Positions 12,701 to 24,959 of a DNA stretch of 64,000 nucleotides are shown here, one piece after another (the stretch's first letter is position 1; every line of letters starts with the position of its first letter). Source of the stretch: Lonicera japonica (Eukaryota > Streptophyta > Magnoliopsida > Dipsacales > Caprifoliaceae); assembly GCA_021464415.1 (NCBI GenBank), contig JAKCWG010000690.1, positions 1-64,000 on the forward strand, given 5' to 3'. Made by a program: the position numbers and the translations under genes. Under the pieces are notes generated by a model that saw only the letters and a list, made by a program, of their open reading frames with translations, did no database searches and was not told where the DNA came from.

Positions 12701-13815
12701 TTGCTACAAGTGTATTAGTAGGCATCAAAAAGTGGCCTGCCAATGTACACAGTATACATCAATATAAGGAAAAAAAAAAAGGAATAAAAGAAATTTACAG
12801 TAGATATAAAGCTCCCTCATAAAAATTAAAAGAATTAAGCAGTGTCGAAGCCGAAAAAATTACACCACGCCTATATTCTTAAGACCGCTAATCTCAAGCT
12901 TCTTTGTGGGTATCTACATCCAAGTGTTTCTGTAGTGCGGATGTGTCTGTGCTACTTAATTCACACGTTCCCTTCCTAAATTCTCATTGTTCAATTATCT
13001 TTCCTTCTAGACTCCTACACACACATCTTAATATTCTCCAAGACCACTTGCTTTTTCAGTCTTTACAGATGTCTTTGTTCGAATTCTTCACCTAAGCTTG
13101 CCTTCCTTCAATATTTCACAAGCTTAAAACCTTCCACCCTTGTAAACAACATCCATCTTACCATGATACACCGAAAACCCTCAAAATACTTATGTTCCAA
13201 CCACATATTTTCAAACCCTATGCTCGTTTGGTTCATGTTCGTTCCTGGAATCCAAAGTGGTAATTTAGCATGGAAATTTTGAGCCTCATCAAATTATAAT
13301 TCAACCTCTTGAAATGAACTATAAGAGACTCTTATAGTAAATTTACCAATTTAGGATTACAAAATGAACAAAAACTCGTACCAAACACGCAGTAGAGTCC
13401 ATTGGCCCTCTTTGCCCCAGCAAAATATCCTAGGCCTATACATCCTACAGCACACCAAATTCTCTCCCATATTGGGCCAAGTACTTGACCTTGTGATCAA
13501 ATTAATTTGCCGCAGCTTTGTTTCCACATAAATATGAAGGTTTAAACTTTGTGTATCATGTTGTATTCATCTAAAGGGAAAGGTAACAAATTGAGCTTCA
13601 AACCATCTGCTGAAGGTGCTCTGAACAAGCATTACTAACAAATTAATTGCTTTATTTGAGTGCAAACCAAATTCCAATAATGCATGGTAGGCTAACCTAA
13701 CAATTTATTGAACGCAATACTGAAAGAAAACGAAATACAGAGACAGATGAAAAATCATCAACAAGAGCAAGAGAGAGAGAGATTACTCTCGGGCTTCGAT
13801 TTCTAGGGTAGACAT
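6709..13815 (-). pseudogene. SMU1: SMU1 (WD40 splicing factor) unprocessed pseudogene, 16 exons
   Basis: SMU1 is a spliceosome-associated protein with LisH and CTLH domains and a seven-blade WD40 propeller. Coding exons, in transcript order, are 13787-13815, 12444-12654, 11750-11897, 11431-11479, 11093-11176, 10596-10699, 9417-9501, 9277-9330, 8741-8836, 7997-8124, 7717-7843, 7575-7634, 7355-7462, 7158-7257, 6937-6988 and 6709-6807. Without the lesions the exons would sum to 513 codons, the usual SMU1 length. The start MSTLEIEARD and end TMKLWKP are both present. Damage: exon 3 lacks 5 bp and has a CAG-to-TAG stop; exon 7 lacks 2 bp after TTTGGGAAAAAG; exon 13 ends GGATAG where GGACAG is expected; exon 14 lacks one A in SGKREGG. 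Introns are kept, so this is a decayed duplicate rather than a retrocopy. Small indels could in part be assembly errors, but six separate changes in four exons argue for real decay. Confidence 0.9.
8969..9032. repeat. Perfect 32-bp tandem duplication in an SMU1 intron
   Basis: Two identical 32-bp units beginning TTTTTGACAAAGCTTC lie head to tail in the intron between exons 8 and 9. The lack of divergence suggests a recent event or an assembly artefact. Confidence 0.9.
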
Positions 13816-15853
13816 GGTGCTGTTTCGAACGGTGCTCACAAATTTGGATTACCCAAATATATATTACTTCAAATCGTTGGTATACGTTTACAACTTTAAC
13901 TCACTAGGAAACGATTTTTTCAGGGAAAGAGGAGAGAGCTTTCCTCTGCTTTTTTCTTGTATCGGCAAAAGGTTTTGGCGTTCGATTTCAACCCAACGGC
14001 CTCTTTCCCCGTGTAATAATAATACTAAATGGGACAAAATGTAACATATGACCAGCACTGATGTATATTTAATTTATTATTTTAATTTTATTTGTATTAA
14101 AAAAATTAAAAAAAAAAAGTAAAATGAACACAATCGATATATTGAATATCGATTATGAGAAAAAACTCACAGCTAATATTTTGTATATCGGCTGTGATAT
14201 TTTTTTTATAAAGAAAAAATAAAAAGCCGATGTTTTGTGTATTGGCCATGCACAGCCGATGTACAGTCCATCGGTTATGGTAAATAGTTGTCGACTGCCA
14301 AATATACCATTCACTTACCATTTCACAGAGCCACTTATGCTATATTTAGCATTTTTCCATTCCGGTAGAGATGGTTTAAGAAAAAAATTAGTCGAATAAG
14401 GATTAAGTGGGATCGAACATAATAATACTTAGTCGAATAAAAATTTAATAAATTTTACATTTGATGAAATTCTGAATTAAAAGTTCAGATATTATATAAT
14501 ATAACTTGCTTTGTTTTAAAAAATATATATGCAATTTTAATGATTTGTTCACAATTTTTTTTAACTAATACGATTCTTCTATTTATAAATAAGTTTCATA
14601 AAATACTCTTTTGAAATAAAGGTTCTATATTATATACAATACTTACGAACTAAACATTAAGTACAGCTTCAAATTCGAATGTTACTCATTTTTTTAAAAT
14701 TAAAGTTTCTTATAAATACCTTCATTTAATAAAAAATAAATAAAAATATCATATTATACAATAAATGAATTTTATTAGTTGAGTTACTGTGATTTTGGGT
14801 GGTTTAAAATTTTCAATAATAAATTTGATTATCTAAAAAGTATAAAGAAAAATATCAAAAAAAAATTAAAAATTAAATTTTATATTCATTTTGTTATCCG
14901 GCAACCATGGATAAAATAATAGCACCTATGGGGTGGTCTATATTTATCCGGTTCCAAAGAGATAAAATAATAATTAATTATGAGTGCAATTCAGTCCCGT
15001 ATTGCACTAAACGAAGGGTAGGATTAAAATATCATACTCACACTTGCGCCAAACACATGATAGGATTTATTTATCATATCCTTTCCGACAACAAATACCA
15101 AATAAGATTATTTAATCCAATCATACTTTTAATCTCGCATGACAAACATGCTCAATGAGTACAAGTCTTAATAATTCAACACCAACTTTTCTTTTTTCTT
15201 TTTGGTCAGTTGGTTTTTCGGATCTAGCAATGTTTATACCCCGCCAACTTGCACATATCTTGATCTTGATTAATCCTTCGTGTCCTGAGAGTTCCCCGAA
15301 GGGGTTAAAAGACATAGCTCAAGTGGATAACTTCAAGTGCTAACGCCAATTTTATATATACACGGAAGAGTAAAATGGTAGGTACTCTTCCCAAAGTTAC
15401 TATAAATATCTCTTTAATTTTACACATTTTTGTGTGATAAATATTTCTTTAATTCTTCACATTTTTGGTGTGGTGCTTGATAAAAATAGTGAAAACTTAA
15501 AATTAAAATTAAAAAGACTATTTGCTTAGTTTTAAAAATTTTATATGAAAAAATGTTATTTAATATAACATATTTAAAAACTAAATTCTTTTAGTATATT
15601 AATTTATTTAAATGTAAAATTGTAAAGTAAGTATTTTTTTATGCTATTTAAAATTAAAAAAAAATTTAAGCGGAGAAATTACCACTTAAAATTTTAGACG
15701 AAAATTTTTAAGTTTAAGTGAAAAAATAAATAAATTTACACTTAATTTTTATTTTTATTTTTTGTCAAACGGCTTTAAAATCACTTGATTAAATAAATGT
15801 GCCATTAGCCATTTTAAATAGATATAATCACGTCTCCCGCCACCCCCTCCCGC
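13816..15853. other. Intergenic region between the SMU1 pseudogene and the next gene
   Basis: Contains the SMU1 promoter side and AT-rich DNA. Short repeated words built on a TATCGGCTGTGA / CAGCCGATGT theme occur at 14130-14280. No gene was recognised. Confidence 0.5.
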
Positions 15854-15855
15854 GC

Positions 15856-15870
15856 TATATATATATATAT
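15856..15870 (+). promoter_or_regulatory. Probable TATA box of the 255-residue membrane protein gene
   Basis: A CTATATATATATAT run lies about 75 bp upstream of the chosen ATG (15941), followed by a pyrimidine-rich leader (CACTTTCCCATCATTCTCTG). Spacing fits a plant TATA box with a short 5' UTR. Confidence 0.5.
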
Positions 15871-15940
15871 GTGGTTATATTAATTAACTTCACTTTCCCA
15901 TCATTCTCTGCAATTCACTGTAGCATCACTCTCGCAAAAA

Positions 15941-17200
15941 ATGTCGCTCTCGCAGAAATCTCTCTCTCTGTGCAGGTATGAGCTCCATTTCATTTGATCG
16001 ATAACATACCTCGTTATCTCCGTAAAATATGCCATCGGACAACTTGAATCTTATTGATTTGCGTTTCATTTGAGTTTCTTTTACTATATTTTTTGTTTAT
16101 TAGTTAAATTTTCTCTCTAATTGTGTTTTTGCATTTCAATTTACAAAAACTTGAGCTTCTTTTACTATATTTCTTGTTTATCAGTTAAATTTTATCTCTA
16201 ATTGTGTTTTTGTGCTTCAATTTACAAAAAAATCGAGATTATGCAATGTGAACTTTATTAATATGTGTATTATTTGAGTTTTTCTCTCTAATTTTTTTTA
16301 ATTTAAAATTAGGAAATTTATAATTATAATTTTTGAATTTCACACTTGTGTAATCTCTCTAATACAATTTCTTATGCAATGATAGGTTTTCTACTGTGAG
16401 GTCAAAAGTGGCCGCTGTTTGGGCAAGGATGGCTAGGGTAATTTATTGTATGTTTTCAAATTTTTTTGATAACTTGATTGCAGTATCAGTACCCCTTCTC
16501 TGGTGTTGTGGAGTTGAAATTGTAAAATCGTATAAAAGGATAGCAACTTTGACAGCTGTTCGCCTTGAAAGAATCATGGCAACAGATCTGATGGATTTCA
16601 CTTTTGGTGGTGTTATTCTACCAAGCCTGTTCTCTCTACTGAGTCTTGGAGACAAGTCCGGAGACAAGTCCGAAGCTAATTCCGAAGCTTACTCAGGAGC
16701 GTACTCAGAAGTTAACTCAACAAAGTCAGCAGTTAACTCGACAGTTAACACGACTAAGTCGGCAGTTAACTTGATTGAAGCTAACTCAACTAAGTCTAAC
16801 TTAGCTAAGTCGGCCATGAATATGGATATGTCAGCCACTTGGCAACTCATAGGAATGTCAATTCTCGGTAGCTATTTCTGTCTGGTAGCATTGGTTGTTC
16901 GTAGAAATAGAGTATTGAACACACTAAAGTCCATAGCAAAAACTGCCGCCTCTGCAGCCCTTATGTTGGTATTGAAGGAGAAATACTCTGTTGCATTTTA
17001 TCCTGCCTTGGTCCTCATTCTCTTTTACATCTACAAGGTGCATACAATTTTTTATTTTCTTTATAAGCATGTTTTATTGTACTACAACATGTTTTATTGC
17101 ACTAAAACATGCTTTTCAGGCTAGTTCAAGAGAAGGAGCGATTTACTTGGAAGATTTTCCCACAGAAGAGAGAATAAACGAGGGAGATGAAATGGTTTAG
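15941..17200 (+). CDS. Unknown multi-pass membrane protein, 255 aa, three exons
   Basis: Exons are 15941-15975, 16386-17037 and 17120-17200, with introns gtatga...gatag and gtgcat...ttcag. The coding length is 768 bp with no disruption. I do not recognise the family. The protein opens MSLSQKSLSLCR and has hydrophobic stretches at about residues 31-59, 81-99, 162-184 and 199-228. Residues 100-159 form a Ser/Asn/Thr/Lys-rich low-complexity segment with recurring NSTKS and KSAVN words. The C-terminus is acidic (EDFPTEERINEGDEMV). The start is the first ATG after a TATA-like box and pyrimidine-rich leader and gives a frame continuous across both splice junctions. The low-complexity block looks like internal repeat expansion between two membrane-spanning halves. 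Intact splice sites and an open frame suggest a functional gene, unlike the two larger genes around it. Confidence 0.7.
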
Positions 17201-20200
17201 CATTTGATGATTTTGAGGTATATATATAACCCTTTAATCCCCTATTACTACTTTATTTTAACCGTTCAGTTTCTTCCTATTATTACTTTATTTTAATCTT
17301 CTATAAATACTTCTATTTCTTACAGGTTGGATTTAGAGAAGGAAGAAAGCAATAACAAATGGGATGACAAAAAGATTCTCACTTGTATATAGCCCCAATA
17401 ATAAGCTTCTTCCTACTTTCTTAATCTTTCTGTTGTAAGTGGGAATGTTCTTTCTGTTGTAATTTCCACGAAAACAATGACAGACCTCATTCTTATTAAT
17501 TCTCTGAGTCTCACAGTGCCTCCTGACTGCATGTGCCATTGTTAATTGGTACTATATTTCTCGAGAAAAAATAAATATCAACAATTCACATATCAACAAA
17601 CATAGCAGATACAGTCATATGGAAACGCAATAATACTACACGTCTATGGCTACACCTTGCAGGCCAAGTAGATCCTGGATCCGTGCTCTCAAACAAAAAG
17701 ATATTTAAGAATTGTATGCAGAATTGATCATGAGAAACAAAGTAAAAGGATAAGGCTTTGGGCAGGTGGTGCCCTAAACATAAATGATGACCTCACATAA
17801 CATCAGGAAACACCCTTTGAAAAAACTGACATCACCAAAGCAGCCTCCAAATTCAATTATTTAGCACTCGCACAATCATATTCATCAGGAACTTTAGTTT
17901 AAAGTCAATAACCGTGGACAACATATGGCGCAGACATAAAGAATCTAAAAGAGTAGGAAGTGGACACATCAATAAATAAATTTATATGAAAACTAAATTA
18001 TATATGATAAAAATATTTGTATGATAGTAAAACAGGGAACTTCCAATTCATAAGTTATAAAACACATTAACCGCATTTTCTATAAAAAGAAAAAAAACGA
18101 ACATGTATATAGATACACACATAGATGCATGTGAATGTAGGAACACAGATATGTAATAACGTGTGCATATTATATACACGAGATAATGATGATAACTCCC
18201 CGTCCCGTGCAACTCCTTGAAACTAATCTTACCCTTTACCCTTACTGTTGTGATAATGGATTCCCCCTTTTTTGTTGTTCTTTTATTCATAGTTATTAGG
18301 CAATTTTATTTTATTTATTTTTTAAAAAAAAAAGGTCATAAAATGATGTGTTGGTCACATTTTGTGGATTTCCATGAATCGTCAATCACATTTATAAGAA
18401 GATTATATTAAATCAAGAGAAAGATGAATGTAAAACAATTTAAAACTTCTAATTCAGTATGGGCAATGAGCTCCACATGTTTTTAAGGAATCAACTTAAG
18501 AAAACAGTTGGAAAGAAATTCTATAGCAGACTTGTAGGTGGCAGATATAGTATTAGAATAATGGTTTTTGTTGGTGTGTATATATATTTTTTGTGGGGTA
18601 GTCACAACTATACGAGTCGTAATTATAACGATATTGAGACACAAGCATAGTTATCAAAGCGCAAGATGCTTTATGGCAACAAGCTCTGTTGGAGCCCGGG
18701 ATCAAGGAGCATAGCAAGATGCAAGCCAGTGCTTGTTGCCCAAAAGAAGCAAAACAACTAAAATCTGCTGGCAAACACCAATTCAACAAAAAGCAGGCAC
18801 ATTTACCGATTAGATGAATTAACAAAAGAAAAGCTAAAATCAACACCAAATCACAAAATTCAACAATTCAAAATGAACGACCGAAAAAGAATTCCTCAGA
18901 TCCTGAGCCTTATTTACTATTAGTCTATTACAAATTGCAAGTGAATCAAGAGCGATATGACATGCAAACATGTACCAGCTCATACCAAAATTAGGTTTTA
19001 CAGCGACAATGAATTTTGCTTAGATCAAGTGGGGCACTTTCCCACCGAAAAGACTAGCAAGAAAAATGAATATTCCTACACTTTGCAACCCCTCAATTTT
19101 CAACTCCATCGTACATCAGAATTTAATATTTTTATTGCATTTTTTTTGTTCTTTGCTTTTTTGTGATGACATTAACATCATTCAGCTTAATTGTTATTTT
19201 TCAAGTTTGTTTTGGGTGACAATTGAATCTTATTGAGCGGTGGGTGTGGAGTCCAGCAATATACTAATGAGAAAGCTAAAAGTAAGGGTTTTTTGCTACC
19301 TTAATGTAAACTTTCGGTTTATCATTTTGACATAGACTTGTTTGTTCATCAGATGATTTGATGAGCATGCTGTTCTGACTGTCCTTTTTTATAATCTCTT
19401 TTGGCAGAAAAAGCTTTTAGAAATTTCAATTTTGTTTAATAGAGATAGAGGCTCTCAATCGACGATCCCAGGGCCAAGAAACGTTGACAAGATGAGATTC
19501 AAACAATTTTTCTGATTTCCCCGTTTTCAAATGTACGTATATTTTTGTAGGGTTGAAATTGACTATATATATGGAGAAAGACGATGATAATACATCAATA
19601 TACTCCAGCCTTTTAGCGGCAATTACACGGGTGTTTATGGTAACCCAAATTCTAAGGGGTATTCCGAAGAATAATTAAAATAACTTTAATTATTTATTTA
19701 ATAAATTATTAAAATTAATAATGAAGATCTTTCTGATAATTATTGATTGGCCACAAATTTAATCTGGGCCATAAATTAAATTTATAAGGTTCATTAAATT
19801 GATTGGATATAAATTAATTTATTTAAATTTTATTTCAAAAAAAAAAATTTAAAAAAGAATGAAAAGATGATTTAAATTTAAAAAAAAATCATCTTTTAAC
19901 CGATAGAATTAATTGGTCTTTCATTTGGTTATTAAAAAAGATTGTAAACTTTAGCTATAAACGGAGTAAATTTAGTTATTAGTTAAAAGGTTATTAAAAT
20001 TTGATTATGCTATCGGGATAATGTTTTTATCCAATATTATTAAAATTAATTATAATTATTATTTTGATTATACTATTAGAAATGCGCTAATCCCATAGAA
20101 TTAAAATTGGGGTATGATTTTAAAATTAGTTAAAAAAATTATATTTTAAAACTATATTGAAATTTCAAAATCACAAATTTTAAAGAATTAAATTTTATAA

Positions 20201-21205
20201 AGATAGTATAATTTTTTAATTTTAATTTCTATTAAAATCGAATAATAATAATTAATCACCACTCATATCTTCCACCCCATACCTCCCTAGCCCAAGCAAT
20301 CCTCCGTCACCCTTTGTTTCACAAATAATATATATACATAGGACATATCTAGTATGCACCGGTGCTGAGCGACGCAAAAATCGAGACCTATTTACGGAAA
20401 AAGCTAACGTTGGCTTTTTATTGCTTCAATCAAACTTACTCTCTTCCCTCAAATTTTCGACCCCCATTACGTTCTGTCACAGCTGCTCCGACCTCCTATA
20501 CAATCCTTTTCTCTCTCTCAAAAATTCAACCGATATTTTGCTCTCTCTCTCTAAAATCCCGCAGCCGCAATAATCTTGTAAGCTCTCTAAAATTAGACCG
20601 GGCTCCATCTCCCTTTCTCTTTAAAATCTGACCGAATAGGATCATCAAGCTGCACGGCTAATATGCACAATGTATTGCTCATTGTACATGATCTATTATG
20701 AGATTGCTCATTGTACCAAATTTTCCAACTTAAATCCTAGCACAAACATCGTTGAATAAATCAATCACTCCACCAAAAACTTCAAATTTTATAACTAAAA
20801 ATCATCAGCAATTATGCAAAAATACATTTCGTTTTCATTCAATCAACTAGATTGGTGAAGCATTTAAGGTCATTCAAAGAGCAATTAATTGACGAACGGG
20901 TAAGCTAGCCTATACACCCTTGCTACTGAACTTCAAGCTCACTATATGATTAAGAAGCTCTAATTAAGATACAAATAAGTTCCCAAACTAAAATGAAACA
21001 CAACACAATAACAAAACAACATTACTAAAAAGCAAATTAATTTCGTAAACCAAAGTGCCTAGAAAATCCATCTCAACAACAACAACAACAATCAATACTC
21101 CCCAAATCAATAATTTGAATTGAGGAGAGACCCACTTACAAAGCTGCAACTAATGATCCCGAGCTTGATGATGGAGGAAGAAGCTGCACAATTTGATGAT
21201 CCTAT
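17201..21205. other. Intergenic, AT-rich, no recognised gene
   Basis: Begins with the likely 3' UTR of the membrane-protein gene (to about 17530). The rest is AT-rich with short open frames that show no family resemblance. A CT-rich patch at about 20440-20630 could be an old leader or transposon piece; nothing supports a call. Confidence 0.4.
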
Positions 21206-21829
21206 TGTCAGAAAATAATTAATTTATTCTACTGAGGAAATAGCGAAAATAATAAACAAATATATTTATCGATCGAGGCTTGTGAGATCACAATTTTTTA
21301 AGGTGAAATTGCCCTCTGTGTTGACGCGCTAACAGCCTTCGTGAGCACACACCTCCTAGGATTCAATGATCTAGGGTTCTACCAGCACAATAGAACCCTA
21401 TATGGAACTCTCAAATACTCCAGGAAAAAATATATTCAAAGTCAAAAATACATACAAAAATAATAGAACTCGTTTTGTGTTCTTATCAAAGAGGAAGGTC
21501 GTTTTTTAAGTACGTAACGGAAGGATAAGTGGGAATAATGCGTTAACGCATTATGCGTAACGGTAGTCCCACAACCTAGTCAAAGTTAATCTTTAATGAA
21601 AATTTAAAAATAAAAAAAAAACGAAATTAAATTAAATATCAAAAACATTGGAAATTTTCAAAGAAGCCCAAAGCCCAAATGCCCAAGGCCCTATCAAAGA
21701 CTCTTTAATAATAATAGTCATCCACACGGCTTGAACCGGGATTATCCAAGCCCAAATTCCCGAACCTCTCCCAGTTGAGCTATGTACCCCAAAGTAATCA
21801 TATCATTCACATTTAATATATAAACAACA
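21206..21829 (-). mobile_element. 3' LTR of a truncated copia element
   Basis: A 624-bp segment is bounded by TGTCAG on the left and CAACA on the right, i.e. TGTTG...CTGACA on the minus strand. Immediately outside it, at 21830-21841, is a purine tract on the minus strand (GTGGGGGAT). The copia RNase H frame ends 600 bp further on in the same orientation, as expected for a 3' LTR. The matching 5' LTR was not found. Confidence 0.6.
21728..21790 (-). repeat. tRNA-like (Pol III box) sequence inside the copia LTR
   Basis: On the minus strand there is an A-box-like TAGCTCAACTGG (21771-21782) and a B-box-like GGTTCAAGCC (21728-21737), about 33 bp apart, as in a tRNA or SINE head. The D-arm pattern GCTC...GAG is present, but the acceptor stem does not pair and no clear anticodon arm is seen. 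It is therefore a tRNA-derived remnant and not a tRNA gene. Confidence 0.5.
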
Positions 21830-22321
21830 ATCCCCCACATGAATGAAATGATTATATCAAATAGGGCAAAGAAAGATAAAGTTTTCTGGAGTATATGGAA
21901 ATTATATATAAGAGATAAGGTGTCGTTCGACTTGAACCTTAACTTTGTGTTGACCTATCGAGTTTACCAGTTAACAGTGAACTTAAATCTTGAATTGTTG
22001 AACCGTATAAGTAAACTTAGACAACAGACCACACATATAACTTGTAAAATCATCATTGAGTTACACGGTTGTGCTCGTTTTGGCCATGAGCAAATCCTAG
22101 ATTTTATGAGTGCTCTAGAGAACTAGCCAAGAATTCTCATAGGTAACGGTCCCACTTCCACACTCACATTGGTGTTTCTATCAAGAGTGTACTATGCCTA
22201 TACACTCCACTAGTTGCCCAGCTATAAAAAACATTAAGAGTCAAAGACTCATCCTTTTATCGACACAGTTAGTACTACAACACCATAGGGATGGGATAGG
22301 AATTGAATAGCTAGAGCAGTG

Positions 22322-22344
22322 CCCCCCCCCCCCCCCCCCCCCCC
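22322..22344. repeat. Poly-C tract, 23 bp
   Basis: An uninterrupted run of 23 C followed by 8 A, in the 3' untranslated part of the copia element. Such runs are rare in this AT-rich setting and prone to length errors. Confidence 0.95.
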
Positions 22345-22434
22345 AAAAAAAATCATTCAATTAACTTATTGCCCCCATTGAACCTAAATCATGGGATCTC
22401 CAATCATATAGGTTGGGTAACCATTAATGATGAT

Positions 22435-22845
22435 TTATATTTCCTTTGGCTTTAGCCCAATCCCCCTCGATGTTTTATAAACCAGCTCTCTAGTTAGGCC
22501 TTTTATGAAAGGATCCGCCATATTCTCAGTTGATCTTACAAAGTCAATGGCGATTATCCCATCTTTTAGCAACTGTCGCACAGTATTATGTCTCCTTCGA
22601 ATATGTCTAGACTTCCCGTTGTAATTTGAATTTTGGGCCCTTGAAATAGCAGCTTGACTGTCACAATGGATAGAGACGGCAGGAACTGGTTTAGGCCATA
22701 GAGGAACATCTATAAGGAAATGCCTTAACCATTCTGCTTCCTCACTTGCTATACAAATTTGTTTGGTAGATTTCCAAGAGACAGCACCACCTGCTATAGT
22801 AAAAACATACCCACTAGGGCATGCTCGTGCCATCCGGCACAGCAC
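22435..22845 (-). pseudogene. Copia pol C-terminus (RNase H), internally deleted
   Basis: The frame shows typical Ty1/copia RNase H wording: GYVFTIAGGAVSWKSTKQ, IHCDSQAAISRAQNSNYNGK, SRHIRRRHNTVRQLL, MADPFIKGLTREL. About 20 residues that normally stand between KQICIA and EEAEWLR, containing the ST-E-E active-site stretch, are missing in frame. Sequence upstream of 22845 loses resemblance, so the element is 5'-truncated. Together with the LTR at 21206-21829 it forms a dead copia relic on the minus strand. Confidence 0.85.
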
Positions 22846-23748
22846 ACCAATTTTTTTTTAGCATTCAAAAAACTTACATGTAAAAGAATGAAATTCAAAG
22901 AATTTTTTCATTGTAATTTTTTTTATTGGATATGATTGTAAAAAAAGTACATGATTCAAATTAATATTTTGCTATCAAAAATTACTAAAGATATATTGAG
23001 TTGGATGTAACAAAGTTAGCAAGATGATTGACTTCTCAACCAGCCAACTAGAACTTGAGCCTCAAGAACTCTAATTATGTTTCTCGTTCTTCTAAAGTTG
23101 ATGTCAACGGGTATATCGATATATGGCTTGTAATTACTAAAGATTAAGAATGTGACTGAAATAGTAATTCTAATGAATTCATTATATATAATTCTTATTA
23201 TAAAATATATTTTTTTACATAATTTTATAATCACAATGGATCTTGTTATGTAGATCTCAATGAGTATGTTTAAAATATATAAATTTTTTAAAATTTTAAA
23301 ATTTGGCTTAAAAGTTATTATATTTTCAAAGTTTTTCAAAAATGTGAGAAGAGAGAAAATTGATGTGAGTGTATATGATTGTGTGTGATAATATATATTA
23401 TTTTATGTGTACCTTTGTATTGAATAGTGGAGATTGTGTAGAACTAAAAGAATCTAATGGTATTGATTGATTCTTAAGGTAAACCACATCGTGTGGCTAA
23501 AAAAAAGATAACTTTTTAAAATTTTATTTAAATCTTTAATTAAATTGATTTGTTAAATTATCCTCGGTCAAAAAAGCTTTTTCTTATTATATAGATATAT
23601 AAATAAGTTGATATGATATGACGTGAGTTTATATATATAAGTTTGTTTTACTTATATATATATATATATTAGCTTTTGATTGTATATATATATTAACGGT
23701 TTGTTTGAGTTTAATTTTGACTAGATCCGGATGTTGACTGTGGCCGTT
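22846..23748. other. AT-rich spacer
   Basis: Low-complexity AT-rich DNA with no gene or recognised termini between the copia relic and the foldback element. Confidence 0.4.
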
Positions 23749-24675
23749 AGCGATCATGTGCGAACTCTATATATGAGTTCGCACGAATTTGAGAGAAAAA
23801 AAAAAAAAAGCGAAGTCCTCCTAATTCTTCTCTTCTTCTTCTTCTTCACTTTAACCATTTCCCTGCTAAAAGGAAAAAAAATATATTTTCATTTTCTCTC
23901 TCTTCTCTTTACCCAGGAGAGCTGAATATCTCTCACTCTCTCAAAACCAATTATTCTCTTCTTCTTCTTCTTCTCCTTTCAAATTTCTCTCCTTTAAAAC
24001 AACTCAAATCACAAATAAATCATAGAAAAAATAAGAAACTATGTCAATTATAAGAAAACAAATACAAGAAAAATTTGATATGATTTATTTGTGATTTGAC
24101 TTATTTTCAATGAGAGAAATTTGAACCATTTACCTGCCAAAAGTTAAAAAAAATTCATTTTCTCTCTTCTCTTTACCTACGAGAGCTTAGAGCACTCTCT
24201 TAAAATCAATTATTCTCTTTTTCTTCTTTCAAATTTATCACCTTGAAAATAATTCAAACCACAATTAAATCATACCAAAAATAAGAGAGAGATTGACTAT
24301 TTGAATAAATCATATCAAATTTCTCTCCTTGAAAATAAGTTAAATCCCAAATAAATCATATCGAATTTCTCTTGTATTTGTTTTCTTATAATTAACATAG
24401 CTTCTTGTTTTTTCTATGATTTATTTGTGATTCGAGTTGTTTTAAAAGAGAGAAATTTGAGAGGAGAAGAAGAAAAGAATTGGTTTTGAGAGAGTGAGAG
24501 ATACTCAGCTCTCCTGGGTAAAGAGAAGAGAGAGAAAATGAAAATGATTTTTTTTTCCTTTTAGTAGGGAAATGGTTAAAGTGGAGGAGAGTAAAAGGCT
24601 TTATTACGTGGACCTTGCTTTTTTTTTTCTCTCAAATTCGTGCGAACTCATATATAGAATTCGCACCTGATCGCT
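23749..24675. mobile_element. Long inverted-repeat (foldback / Mutator-like MITE) element
   Basis: The termini AGCGATCA...TGATCGCT open two inverted arms of about 370 bp (about 23749-24120 and 24310-24675) that match closely by eye. The end of each arm itself contains a small palindrome, GTGCGAACT-CTATATATG-AGTTCGCAC. The central part (about 24125-24300) is a degenerate direct repeat of the left arm. There is no protein. No target duplication is visible. A transcript would fold into a long hairpin. Confidence 0.75.
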
Positions 24676-24836
24676 TCCCTATATATGTATATTATTTAAG
24701 TTTAATTTGTTGATTCAATATATATATTTATGCATATAAGGTAAATTTTTAAAGTTTAACTTAATATATGTGGATCTAGATTATGGCTTTTTATTGTGTA
24801 ATAAGTGTACATGTTTTTTAAGCATCAATTAATTTG

Positions 24837-24879
<43 letters not shown>

Positions 24880-24959
24880 ATTTAATTTACTTTGGTAAAT
24901 TTAAATATACTACATGTGTTTAGAGTAAAGAATTTTATTCCTGCATCTATTGTGATTAA

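Noticed and set aside
16443..16667. Minus-strand frame opposite the 255-residue membrane protein
   Set aside because: Antisense shadow of a well-supported spliced gene.
24846..24880. Long AT dinucleotide run (others near 25886 and 49050)
   Set aside because: Ordinary plant microsatellites; not evidence of a CRISPR, origin or other system.
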